Under the pieces are notes generated by a model. That model was given only the letters and a program-made list of their open reading frames with translations. It ran no database searches and was not told where the DNA came from. This document shows positions 25,269 through 32,542 of a stretch of 44,433 bases of DNA, piece after piece. Origin of the DNA: Deinococcales bacterium (GTDB lineage Bacteria > Deinococcota > Deinococci > Deinococcales > JAAFIG01); assembly GCA_025359505.1 (NCBI GenBank), contig JANYHH010000090.1, positions 1 to 44,433 on the forward strand, given 5' to 3'. Numbering within the stretch: the first letter of the stretch is position 1; each line of letters starts with the position of its first letter. The position numbers were made by a program, and so were the translations under genes.

Positions 25269-27353
25269 CTAGCCTACCCGCCGAATTTGCAACACTGCAC
25301 TGCCGTAATCCTTGAGCGCCACCTCGAGACCCGCGCTCATCAGCGCCGCACCGCTCAACAATCCCTCGAGACCGTCAACGCGGTACATCGCAGTTTCCTC
25401 GAGTCCGTTCAACCTGATTTTGGGCAGGGCGACCGGTTCTGGCAGGTGCGTGCGAAACGCGAACAGCACCGCTTCGCTCTTGTCTGGCAGCACGTACATG
25501 AGGCTCGAGAGTGGGCCCGCAAACGCACTCTGCAAACGGTAGAGGTCGCCCGTCTGCACGACTGGGCGAATCTCTTTGTACAGCGCGATCTGTTTGGCTG
25601 CCTCGAGCCGCTGCGCTGCGTTCCAGTGGTGCAGATTCGCGCCGATGCCGAACGCGCCGCTCATGGCCACATGCAGCCGGAACTCGAGCGGGATGTAACT
25701 GGCGTCCTGATCGGTCGTCCACGCTTCCATCGTGATCGCGGGGAAAACCTGCGAGAAGCCCTCCTGAATTTTCAGGCGTGTCACGGCTTGGGTGTTGTCG
25801 CTCGTCCAGATTTGATCGGCGTGGCGCAAAATCCCCAGATCGGCGCGACCGCCGCCGCCAGAACAGCTTTGCCAGATCACGTCGGGGTGACGCTCGCGCA
25901 ATGCCCCCCAGACGCGGTACAGCCCTTCGACGTAACGCACCCACAACTCCTTGGGTTCGTCATGCTCTATCCAACCGGGTTCGGAAACGTTGCGGTTCAT
26001 GTCCCACTTGATGAAACTGATGTCGTGCTGCTTAATCAACTGGTCAATCAGCCCGATCAGATAGTTCTGCACCTCGAGTTTTGCGAGGTTCAGGATGAGC
26101 TGGTTTCGCATTTCCGTTCGCGCCCTCGTCGGGAAGTGAATCACCCAATCTGGATGAGCGCGGTACAGGTCGCTGTCGGGGTTGACCATCTCTGGCTCGA
26201 GCCACAGCCCGAAGTCCATGCCGAGCGCTTGGACGCGTTCTATCAGTGGCGTCAGCCCGTTGGGGAATTTCTGTTCGTCCGGCCACCAATCGCCCAGCCC
26301 CGCGTTGTCACTGTTCCGCCCGTGAAACCAACCGTCGTCCAGCACGAACAGCTCGACCCCGATGCTCGAGGCGATTTCGGCAAGTTCAATCTGCGAGGCT
26401 TCATCCACGTCAAAGAACGTCGCCTCCCACGAGTTGTACAGCACCTTGCGCGGCTGGACTCCATGCGGCAATATTGAATAGCGCACATAACTGTGGAGTG
26501 CCCGCGACGCCCCACCAAAGCCGTGGCTCGAGAACCCCGCGATGCTCGAGGGCGTCGTGAACGTTTCACGCGGCTCGAGGCGAACCGCGCTGTCCCAGTC
26601 GTTGACGCCGATGCTCAGTTGCGTCTGCCCGAAGGCGCTCACCTCAGCCGTCAATTTCCAGTTGCCACTCCACGCCAGCACCCCGAACCAGACTTCGCCG
26701 GTTTCCTCGAGCGCGGGTTCAGTGAGGCTGTCTACCGCAAACCAAGGGTTGTGCCCGTGGCTGGTCGTGATTCGCCGCGACTCCAAGACTTTCGTGCCTC
26801 GCGTCAGCGGCTCGCGCACGATTTGCGTCTCCTCGAACCAGCGTCCGACGAGATGCGACAGGCGGTAATCGTGCTGCGCGGGCACGTGCCAAGCGGCTGA
26901 GAAACTGCGCTCGAGCGTCACCGCTGCGTTGCCCAAGTTCTCAATGCTGACATGGCGCTCGAGCAAATCGTACTGTTCATGCACGCGGTAATGCAGCGTT
27001 ACGCGCAGGTCGTACACCGCGTCCACCAAGTGAACGCGCAACTCGTCGCCCAGCACCTCGCTGCTCACATAGGTCAGCACCACGTCGCGCACGCCGTCGG
27101 CAAACGTGACTTTCAAGCAAGGTTCTGTATACGCGCTGCCCGCGTAGCCCGGATACTCGAGCGGCGTGACCTCGGACGGGCCATTAAACGATGCCCAGCC
27201 CTCCGTCTCGAGCGCCGCAGGGTAATCGCCTCGAGCGGGTAAGCGTTTGCCCCAGTAGCGGTGCGCCAGCAGTCCAGCCTCGGTCAAACCAAAAGCATAC
27301 GCGGTGCGCTTCGTCTCGAGAATCCAATCGCTGTCAGAAGAATAAATCGGCAT
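25269..27353 (-). CDS. Alpha-galactosidase, glycoside hydrolase family 36
   Basis: Retaining glycosidase releasing alpha-linked galactose from raffinose-type sugars. The 694-residue product has an N-terminal beta-domain (about 1-280), then the TIM barrel with 'VLYNSWEATFFDVDEA', 'FVLDDGWFHGRNSD', 'GLWLEPEMVNPDSDLYRAHPDW', the nucleophile Asp in 'IKWDMNR' near residue 448 and the acid/base Asp in 'TSDNTQ' near 517. I start at ATG 27353; the upstream frame would run into the tRNA terminator. GATAAT about 14 nt upstream may be its -10 box. The ABC permeases upstream could carry its sugar, but no link is shown. Confidence 0.93.
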   Translation of the reverse strand: MPIYSSDSDWILETKRTAYAFGLTEAGLLAHRYWGKRLPARGDYPAALETEGWASFNGPSEVTPLEYPGYAGSAYTEPCLKVTFADGVRDVVLTYVSSEVLGDELRVHLVDAVYDLRVTLHYRVHEQYDLLERHVSIENLGNAAVTLERSFSAAWHVPAQHDYRLSHLVGRWFEETQIVREPLTRGTKVLESRRITTSHGHNPWFAVDSLTEPALEETGEVWFGVLAWSGNWKLTAEVSAFGQTQLSIGVNDWDSAVRLEPRETFTTPSSIAGFSSHGFGGASRALHSYVRYSILPHGVQPRKVLYNSWEATFFDVDEASQIELAEIASSIGVELFVLDDGWFHGRNSDNAGLGDWWPDEQKFPNGLTPLIERVQALGMDFGLWLEPEMVNPDSDLYRAHPDWVIHFPTRARTEMRNQLILNLAKLEVQNYLIGLIDQLIKQHDISFIKWDMNRNVSEPGWIEHDEPKELWVRYVEGLYRVWGALRERHPDVIWQSCSGGGGRADLGILRHADQIWTSDNTQAVTRLKIQEGFSQVFPAITMEAWTTDQDASYIPLEFRLHVAMSGAFGIGANLHHWNAAQRLEAAKQIALYKEIRPVVQTGDLYRLQSAFAGPLSSLMYVLPDKSEAVLFAFRTHLPEPVALPKIRLNGLEETAMYRVDGLEGLLSGAALMSAGLEVALKDYGSAVLQIRRVG

Positions 27354-27400
27354 GGTTTGACTTGTGATTATCGCATAACTCACGGACGCTTGAGCCAGCA

Positions 27401-27424
27401 AAAAACCCCGTCATTGACGGGGCT
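27401..27424 (-). terminator. Terminator after tRNA-Lys
   Basis: A 7-bp GC-rich stem (27406-27412 with 27416-27422), 3-nt loop, then TTTTT on the minus strand, 7 bp beyond the tRNA 3' end. Confidence 0.88.
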
Positions 27425-27430
27425 TTCTTG

Positions 27431-27506
<76 letters not shown>

Positions 27507-27561
27507 ACGCGTTCCTAGCGACGAGGAGCTTAACGTGTGATTGAGCGCCTGTCAAGCGTGA

Positions 27562-27585
27562 AGCTCGAGTCTGATCGCTCGAGCT
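27562..27585. repeat. Inverted repeat built from two CTCGAG sites
   Basis: AGCTCGAG at 27562-27569 and CTCGAGCT at 27578-27585 form a perfect 8-bp stem with an 8-nt loop between infC and tRNA-Lys. There is no T-run. It may be a processing signal or simply two sites of the abundant palindrome. Confidence 0.35.
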
Positions 27586-27603
27586 CCACCGTTCGATGAT
27601 CGT

Positions 27604-28251
27604 TCAGGCTTCGGTGCTTTGGCTGGCGCTCGAGGCGTCCTCGGTCGGCGCTGCGATTTCGGCGACGGCATCGTCTGCTGCATCGTCATCGTCGTCTTCG
27701 ACCAGCGGCTCGAGACCCGGTTTCAGTTGCAGTGTCGCGGCTTTGGCAGTTGGCGCGACGAGCATGTTCATGTCCATGCCCATCATGTTCGGGTGGCTTT
27801 CGACGATGGCGAACTCGCCCAGACTGACCACGGCACGCTTCAAAAGCGCCTCGCCGAGTTCCGGGTGGGTGCGCTCGCGGCCGCGAAACATGATCGTGAT
27901 TTTGACTTTGTGACCGTCTTTCAAAAAGCGTTTGACGTGGTTGAGCTTGGTGTCAAAGTCGCCGCCGCCAATTTTGATTCGCAGCTTGATCGATTTGACT
28001 TCCTGCGCTCTGGCACGCTTGCGGGCTTCCTTCTCGTCTTGCTGCGCCTCAAATCTGAACTTGCCGTAATCCAGCAATTTGCAGACGGGCGGTACGGTGT
28101 TGGGCGAGACCATCACCAAGTCGAGTTGCTTCTCCTGAGCCATCCGCATCGCTTCGCGGGTGTCGACAATACCGACTTGACCGCCGACATCATCGATCAG
28201 GCGCACCTGACGAACTCGGATTTGCTCGTTAATCTTGTGATCTTTTGCTAC
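27604..28251 (-). CDS. infC: Translation initiation factor IF-3, probable non-canonical start
   Basis: IF-3 binds the 30S subunit, blocks 50S joining and discriminates against wrong start codons. The N-domain 'KDHKINEQIRVRQVRLIDDVGGQVGIVDTREAMRMA', linker and C-domain 'VKITIMFRGRERTHPELGEALL' and 'MMGMDMNMLVAP' are complete. An acidic tail with EDDDDD follows (last 40 residues). No ATG, GTG or TTG fits: the only upstream ATG (28308) overlaps the -10 box, and a GTG at 28260 lies inside the GGAGGTGG ribosome site. GTA at 28251 has the correct 8-nt spacing from GGAGG. IF-3 genes often use rare starts for autoregulation. Confidence 0.9.
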   Translation of the reverse strand, partial: VAKDHKINEQIRVRQVRLIDDVGGQVGIVDTREAMRMAQEKQLDLVMVSPNTVPPVCKLLDYGKFRFEAQQDEKEARKRARAQEVKSIKLRIKIGGGDFDTKLNHVKRFLKDGHKVKITIMFRGRERTHPELGEALLKRAVVSLGEFAIVESHPNMMGMDMNMLVAPTAKAATLQLKPGLEPLVEDDDDDAADDAVAEIAAPTEDASSASQSTEA

Positions 28252-28306
28252 AGTAACCACCTCCGCGTGGTTGCCTGCGCCGACAATATCGGCTGCTGAC
28301 CGGAGC

Positions 28307-28312
28307 ATTATA
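28307..28312 (-). promoter_or_regulatory. infC promoter -10 box
   Basis: Perfect TATAAT on the minus strand; transcription would begin about 28300, giving a leader of some 50 nt with a small hairpin (GCCGA-TATTG-TCGGC) and the GGAGGTGG ribosome site at 28264-28257. The -35 is weak. Confidence 0.65.
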
Positions 28313-28441
28313 GCTTGTTTTGGCAATGATCTCCATTCGGGCGGAAGTGCCTCTCGAGTCTGACTAAAAGCCAAGTAAGACAATCTTCAGATTTGGGGAC
28401 TAGAATACAGGCGGTTCCAACAATCTTCAGGGGGGTACATT

Positions 28442-29146
28442 ATGTGGCCATTCGGGAAAAGTACGCAGGCTCGAGTCGAAGACGAAATGAAGAAGTACAG
28501 CTTTTTATCAGGCTTGCCGCTGACCGTCACCGAGCGCGGCGGTACGGTGTATTGGAACGGACTCGTGCCCAGTGAGCGCGTCAAGAACTTTTTGGAGACC
28601 ATGCCGCAAGGCATCGGTGGCGTCAAAGCGGTGGACACCTCGAGCGTGACCGTTGAAGCGTCCGCGCCGGAAGTGCCGCAGGTTTCGGACGACGAAGTGC
28701 AAGCAGCCGTTGACCTGAGCGCACTGGCGAAAACCGTTTTCAAAGCCATTGACAACAACGGCGAACTGACCGCCAATCCAATCGACGTGTTGCAAAGCGG
28801 TTACGGCGTCGTGCTGCGCGGCGCGGTCGACAGCCAGCACGAGTACAATTTAGCAGTGCAACTGGCCGAGGGCGCGGGCGCGACCAGCGTCGACGCCAGC
28901 GACTTGAAAATCGTCGAGGGCGCGAAGCAAAAAGCCGCCGATGAGGTCAAAGCCGCCGTTGCCAGCAAACCCGCTTACGTCAACCGCCCCGACGAGTGGC
29001 ACATCGTCAAATCCGGCGACACGCTCTCGAGCATCGCCGCCGATTACTTGGGCGATGCGGGCAAGTCCACCGAACTGGCGAAAATCAATGGGATTGCCAA
29101 TCCAGACCTGATCAAAGTCGGGCAGAAAATCCAGATCCCGCGCTGA
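28442..29146 (+). CDS. LysM-domain protein with BON-like N-terminal part
   Basis: The 234-residue product has no signal peptide. A C-terminal LysM domain (about residues 184-233, 'WHIVKSGDTLSSIAADYLGDAGKSTELAKINGI', ending 'KVGQKIQIPR') would bind peptidoglycan or a related glycan. Before it, two repeats at about 25-75 and 95-155 with 'GTVYWNGLVPSERVKNFLE' and 'GYGVVLRGAVDSQHEYNLAVQLA' resemble BON domains. The layout recalls the E. coli YgaU/Kbp type. TAGAAT at 28402-28407 is the probable -10 box and GGGGGG precedes the ATG. Confidence 0.82.
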   Translation: MWPFGKSTQARVEDEMKKYSFLSGLPLTVTERGGTVYWNGLVPSERVKNFLETMPQGIGGVKAVDTSSVTVEASAPEVPQVSDDEVQAAVDLSALAKTVFKAIDNNGELTANPIDVLQSGYGVVLRGAVDSQHEYNLAVQLAEGAGATSVDASDLKIVEGAKQKAADEVKAAVASKPAYVNRPDEWHIVKSGDTLSSIAADYLGDAGKSTELAKINGIANPDLIKVGQKIQIPR

Positions 29147-29159
29147 AGCAAGCACGACT

Positions 29160-29194
29160 CGAGACCCTGCCACTTGCGCGGGGTCTCGTTTTTT
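29160..29194 (+). terminator. Terminator after the LysM gene
   Basis: CGAGACCC (29160-29167) pairs with GGGTCTCG (29181-29188), then six T. TTGCGC at 29174-29179 within the loop and TAGACT just after the T-run may form the next promoter, so the two signals interlock. Confidence 0.88.
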
Positions 29195-29208
29195 GTAGAC
29201 TTGAGCGC

Positions 29209-29262
29209 GTGAGCGTGGCGCGTTGGCTCGAGAGGGTTTGCAGTGGCAAACCCCTACGATGA
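29209..29262 (+). CDS. Leaderless 17-codon mini-ORF coupled to the PlsY-like gene
   Basis: GTG at 29209 follows TAGACT (29196-29201) by exactly 7 nt and opens a 17-residue basic peptide beginning MSVARWLERV. Its TGA overlaps the ATG of the next gene as ATGA. A REP-like hairpin (29234-29253) lies in its last codons, so ribosomes translating it would melt the hairpin and arrive at the overlapping ATG, which has no ribosome site of its own. A real peptide product is unproven. Confidence 0.5.
   Translation: MSVARWLERVCSGKPLR
29234..29259. repeat. REP-like hairpin, copy 3, at a start codon
   Basis: GGGTTTGC-AGTG-GCAAACCC followed by CTACGA, same design as the copies at 25200 and 33169 but with a different stem. 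Its final A is the first base of the PlsY-like ATG. Confidence 0.6.
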
Positions 29263-29843
29263 TCGCTGCCTTTGCGTTGCTGCTGGCTTACCTGATCGCC
29301 TCGGTCAGCTTGTCCGTGGTGTACTCGAGATCTCAGGGTGCGGACGTTCGCACCGTTGACTTCGCTGGCGCGAGCGGCATGGGGCGGCGCTACGGCTGGC
29401 GCGTCGGCGTGGCGATTGCGTTTGCCGACATCATTAAAGGTGCGCTAGCGGCTGGGGTTGTCTTGATCCTCGAGCCTCGAGCGATCTGGTTCGCGCCCGC
29501 CATCGTCGCGTTGGGGCATTGCTACCCGATCTGGCACGGCTTCAACGGCGGTCAGGGACTTTCGCCCGCGACTGGGGCTTTGGGGGTTGCTGACCCGCTG
29601 ACTGGCTTGGTGACGTTCGTCAGCGGACTGGGCACGATGGCACTGCACCGACTCTTCAAGCTCGAGCGTTTCATCAAACTAACGGCGCAACCGTTTGGCG
29701 GGCTTGTTGGCTTGGCGATCACCTACATCACAGCTCGAGCGCGAGCAGGGGAGATCGCGGGTTGGGGCGTGGTGCTGCTCGGTGCGGTGCTGCTGATTCG
29801 CGGTTTGCAGGTGCTGCTTAGCCCGAAGCCCGGCTCGAGCTGA
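29259..29843 (+). CDS. Divergent PlsY-like glycerol-3-phosphate acyltransferase
   Basis: PlsY enzymes acylate glycerol-3-phosphate from acyl-phosphate in the membrane, the first step of phospholipid synthesis. The 194-residue product has several hydrophobic segments and family-like blocks: 'VDFAGASGMGRRYG' (usual form GSGNxGATN-like), 'ADIIKGALAAGVV' (DxxKG) and 'LGHCYPIWHGFNGGQGLSPATGAL' (usual GHxFPxFxxFKGGKGVAT). In the last block the Lys of GGKG is Gln. It is therefore probably a paralogue with altered or lost activity. I start at ATG 29259, coupled to the mini-ORF; TTG at 29223 is an alternative. Confidence 0.72.
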   Translation: MIAAFALLLAYLIASVSLSVVYSRSQGADVRTVDFAGASGMGRRYGWRVGVAIAFADIIKGALAAGVVLILEPRAIWFAPAIVALGHCYPIWHGFNGGQGLSPATGALGVADPLTGLVTFVSGLGTMALHRLFKLERFIKLTAQPFGGLVGLAITYITARARAGEIAGWGVVLLGAVLLIRGLQVLLSPKPGSS

Positions 29844-29937
29844 GCGGGGCGCAGCACGGAGTAAGACTGAGTGTGCAAAGCACAACGCGCCGCTACGGAT
29901 TAGTGCGCGATCACTCACCTCGAGCTAAGCTGTCCAC

Positions 29938-30567
29938 ATGGAAGGCACAATCCGCGTCACCGCCAGCGCCAGCAGCGTCATCACCGCCAAAGCCGTCAAG
30001 CTGCACGTCAAGCTCGAGGGTGAACGGGCCGTTTTCGGATCGGCGGCGCTGACCCAAGCCAAGGAACTCAAGGATCTCGTGGAGCGTCTGAAAGCTTTGG
30101 GTCTCGAGGAAGCGCAGATCAGCGTAACTTCGGTGACGATGACCAGTCCGAGCGGGTTAATGAAAGCCTCGAGAGCCACGTTCAGCCTCGTGATTGATGA
30201 ACCTAAGCTGGAGCGCATCCCGGGCCTGCTGGGCGCGTTGTCAGACACCAAGAATCTGGAGATCCAGCACTTGGAATGGGTCTGGGACGACTTTGAGACC
30301 AGCGTGCCACTGGCGACCGAGGCGATGCGTAAAGCCAAACGCAAAGCCGAGGCGATGGCCAGTGGCGTCGGCGCGACCGTCACCGGGATTCGCAACGCCA
30401 GCGATTCGTGGAATATGCCGGAAAGCGTCGTGATGTACGAAAGTAGCGCCCCGAAGATGATGCGCGGTCGCAGCGCCGCACCCGTCGACATCGGCATGGA
30501 GTACCGCGCCACGCAAACCTTAGAGGTCAGTGTGACGGCTGATTTCGCTGTGCAGAACGAGGTTTAA
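29938..30567 (+). CDS. SIMPL-domain (DUF541) protein
   Basis: The 209-residue product starts 'TIRVTASASSVITAKAVKLHVKLEGE', the usual opening of the SIMPL family, and continues with 'LKDLVERLKALGLEEAQISVTSVTM', 'AMRKAKRKAEAMASGVGATVTGIRNASD' and a C-terminal 'TLEVSVTADFAV'. No signal peptide is visible, unlike many relatives. The function of the family is poorly known. TAAGCT ends 6 nt before the ATG. Its stop overlaps the convergent aspS stop by 4 nt. Confidence 0.82.
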   Translation: MEGTIRVTASASSVITAKAVKLHVKLEGERAVFGSAALTQAKELKDLVERLKALGLEEAQISVTSVTMTSPSGLMKASRATFSLVIDEPKLERIPGLLGALSDTKNLEIQHLEWVWDDFETSVPLATEAMRKAKRKAEAMASGVGATVTGIRNASDSWNMPESVVMYESSAPKMMRGRSAAPVDIGMEYRATQTLEVSVTADFAVQNEV

Positions 30568-31838
30568 GGCGTCAAACGGTTGCGGTCACGCGGGAAGGCC
30601 CTCGCGTAGCGGACGTTGCTGATCTCCAAAATTTTCGCCGTCAAGCGCTCCGCGCCAATCGCCAGCCCACCGTGCGGTGGCATGCCGTGCTTGAAAACCT
30701 CGAGATACGCACCGAAACCTTCACTCGAGACACCCCGAAACGCCATGTTGTCTAAGAGCATCTGGTACTCGTTGATGCGCTGCCCGCCGCTGGTGATCTC
30801 GATGCCCCTGAACAGCAGGTCGAAGCTGCGCGTTGTACCGTCCTCGTTCGGATACGCGTAAAACGGTCGCGCCGCACGCGGGTAATGCGTGACGAACACG
30901 AAATCCGATCCAGTCGTCTCGAGGACGTGCTTGGAGATGATCCGCTCGCCCTCGGGGTCAAGGTCTTTGCCGCCGTTGGTGTAGCTATATTTCTCAATGC
31001 ACAAGGCCCTCGCATCCGCGAGTTTCATGCGCGGAATGCGGTCTGGGACGCTCGGCAGGGTCACGCCGCAAATCTCGAGTTCACGCATCGCACGGCGCTG
31101 CACGCGCTCGAACATGCCCTTGAGTACCAGATTCTCCATGTCCATCACGTCTTCTTCACTGTTGATAAAGCCCATCTCGAGGTCAAGACTCATGTACTCG
31201 TTGAGGTGTCGGCTGGTGGCGTGTTCCTCGGCGCGGTAGACGCAAGCGGTCTCGAACACGCGCTCGTAAGCGCCGACCATCATTTGCTTGTAGGTCTGCG
31301 GACTCTGCGCCAAGTAAGCTTTTTGCTCAAAATACTGCACCTCAAACAGCGCACTGCCGCCTTCAGCGCCCGCACTGACGATCTTCGGCGTGAAAATCTC
31401 GGTGAAATCTTCAGCAATCAGCGCCTCACGAAAGCCCTGAATCAATTCCGCTTGCACGCGCAGCACTGCCCGCTCGCGCAAACCGCGCAAGCTGACGTAG
31501 CGGTAATCTAGCAGCGTCTCTGGGTTGACCTTCCACTCTTCTTTGCTGACCTCAATCGGCGGCGCTTCGACCGCGATGCTGATGCCTTCAAAAGAGCTGA
31601 CTTGCACTTCCAAACCGCCCGGCGCTCGAGGGTTCTCTACGACTGTGCCAAACACGCGCACCGTGCTTTCCGGCATCGGAATCGTCACGCCCTTGCCGAT
31701 CACGCATTGCACCGTGCCGCGTCGGTCGCGCAGTATTAGAAACTGCACGCCGCCCAGATCGCGCCGAAAATGCACGAATCCCTCGAGCGTCACGGTTTGG
31801 CCGATATTTGCCTTGAGATCGGAAGTCAATGTACGCAT
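30564..31838 (-). CDS. aspS: Archaeal-type aspartyl-tRNA synthetase, predicted non-discriminating
   Basis: Class IIb synthetase of 424 residues, the short archaeal/eukaryal-like form (bacterial AspRS is about 590). It has an OB-fold domain (1-100), class II motif 2 'YRAEEHATSRHLNEYMSLDLEMGF' and motif 3 'GGLAIGAERLTAKIL'. Archaeal-type enzymes that charge only tRNA-Asp have Trp and Lys at two OB-fold positions (W26, K85 in Thermococcus); here I align His23 and Pro73, the pattern of the non-discriminating class. It should make Asp-tRNA-Asp and Asp-tRNA-Asn, the latter amidated by GatCAB. GAGGAG precedes the ATG. A leader-peptide attenuator lies upstream. Confidence 0.93.
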   Translation of the reverse strand: MRTLTSDLKANIGQTVTLEGFVHFRRDLGGVQFLILRDRRGTVQCVIGKGVTIPMPESTVRVFGTVVENPRAPGGLEVQVSSFEGISIAVEAPPIEVSKEEWKVNPETLLDYRYVSLRGLRERAVLRVQAELIQGFREALIAEDFTEIFTPKIVSAGAEGGSALFEVQYFEQKAYLAQSPQTYKQMMVGAYERVFETACVYRAEEHATSRHLNEYMSLDLEMGFINSEEDVMDMENLVLKGMFERVQRRAMRELEICGVTLPSVPDRIPRMKLADARALCIEKYSYTNGGKDLDPEGERIISKHVLETTGSDFVFVTHYPRAARPFYAYPNEDGTTRSFDLLFRGIEITSGGQRINEYQMLLDNMAFRGVSSEGFGAYLEVFKHGMPPHGGLAIGAERLTAKILEISNVRYARAFPRDRNRLTP

Positions 31839-31862
31839 AAAATCTCCTCGAGAGCTGCAACT

Positions 31863-31887
31863 AAAAAACCCCGCTGTGGGAGCGGGG
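31863..31887 (-). terminator. Terminator hairpin in the aspS leader
   Basis: CCCCGCT/AGCGGGG (31869-31875 with 31881-31887, 5-nt loop) followed by six T on the minus strand. It lies between the promoter at 31966-31995 and the aspS start at 31838 with no gene upstream to serve, so it must be read through for aspS expression: an attenuator. Confidence 0.85.
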
Positions 31888-31913
31888 TTTGAACCAACAC
31901 AAACGCCCGACGA

Positions 31914-31958
31914 TTAGAAATTATCGTCGTCGCGGCTATCAACGTTAAACACTTGCAC
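31914..31958 (-). CDS. aspS leader peptide rich in Asp and Asn codons
   Basis: GTG at 31958 opens a 14-residue peptide, MQVFNVDSRDDDNF, ending in TAA at 31914. Four of 14 codons are Asp and two are Asn, with Asp-Asp-Asp-Asn just before the end. The GTG follows the -10 box by 7 nt, matching leaderless translation. The Asp-codon run (31923-31929) can pair with 31908-31914, and the terminator lies 27 nt beyond the stop. This is the layout of ribosome-stalling attenuators, here placed to sense charged tRNA-Asp and tRNA-Asn. Confidence 0.72.
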   Translation of the reverse strand: MQVFNVDSRDDDNF

Positions 31959-31965
31959 GCCCGTC

Positions 31966-31995
31966 ACTATAAGCTCGAGGTTGTTAGAGCGTCAA
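31966..31995 (-). promoter_or_regulatory. aspS promoter
   Basis: On the minus strand TTGACG (31995-31990) and TATAGT (31971-31966) are separated by 18 bp. Transcription should begin at or beside the leader-peptide GTG at 31958. Confidence 0.8.
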
Positions 31996-32064
31996 GAAAC
32001 GCCCGTTTGGGAAGCGGTCTCGAGGGTTTAGTCAATGCGGTCGTCATTGGCTTTAACATGGGGC

Positions 32065-32484
32065 ATGGAAAACCTTGGTTTGAACGGTCAAACGCCCTCG
32101 CAACTGATTGACTCGAGAATCGCGGCGCTCACCGACTGGCGTGGTGCGAAGCTGGCGCACTTACGCGCCCTGATTCACCAAGCCGACCCCGACGTGCTCG
32201 AGGAGTGGAAATGGGGCATTCCCGTTTGGTCGCACGATGGACTGATCTGCACGGGCGAAACCTATAAGGCTGCCGTCAAACTGACCTTCGCCAAAGGTGC
32301 AGCGCTACCCGACCCATCAAAAATCTTCAACTCGAGCCTCGCGGGAAACGTCAGGCGAGCGATTGATTTCAGTGAAAATGCCGTCATTGACGAAGACGCT
32401 TTCAAAGCGTTGATTCTTTCAGCAGTCGCCCTGAACCAGTCAACCGTCCGCGCCGCGAAGGAGAAACGCAAAACCAAAAAATAA
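32065..32484 (+). CDS. DUF1801-family protein
   Basis: The 139-residue product contains '[66 protein letters not shown]', the pattern of DUF1801 (YdhG-like) proteins, and a basic C-terminus. Its biochemical role is not established. I start at ATG 32065 (MENLGLNG) because TAACAT ends 5 nt upstream; an ATG at 32035 would add ten residues. No terminator is evident downstream. Confidence 0.8.
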   Translation: MENLGLNGQTPSQLIDSRIAALTDWRGAKLAHLRALIHQADPDVLEEWKWGIPVWSHDGLICTGETYKAAVKLTFAKGAALPDPSKIFNSSLAGNVRRAIDFSENAVIDEDAFKALILSAVALNQSTVRAAKEKRKTKK

Positions 32485-32511
32485 TCTCCTCGAGCCAAAA
32501 AACGCCTGCCG

Positions 32512-32542
32512 CTCGAGCTTCGATCAATCCAACGTCATTGAC
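32512..32542. repeat. 31-nt direct repeat, left copy
   Basis: Begins CTCGAGCTTCG and ends AACGTCATTGAC. It matches 33129-33159 at 27 of 31 positions in the same orientation. The two copies bracket the AT-richer membrane-protein gene at 32535-33059, whose stop codon lies inside this copy. Confidence 0.6.

Noticed and set aside
25287..26477. A 396-codon plus-strand frame opposite the alpha-galactosidase
   Set aside because: Antisense shadow of a clear GH36 gene; no family resemblance.
27562..27585. Terminator after infC
   Set aside because: The hairpin has no T-run on either strand, so infC may read through into tRNA-Lys.
31861..31960. Possible tRNA-like fold upstream of aspS (GGTTCAAACC and an anticodon-like hairpin)
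   Set aside because: The apparent T-arm stem does not pair and there is no acceptor stem. The leader-peptide and terminator reading explains the elements better.
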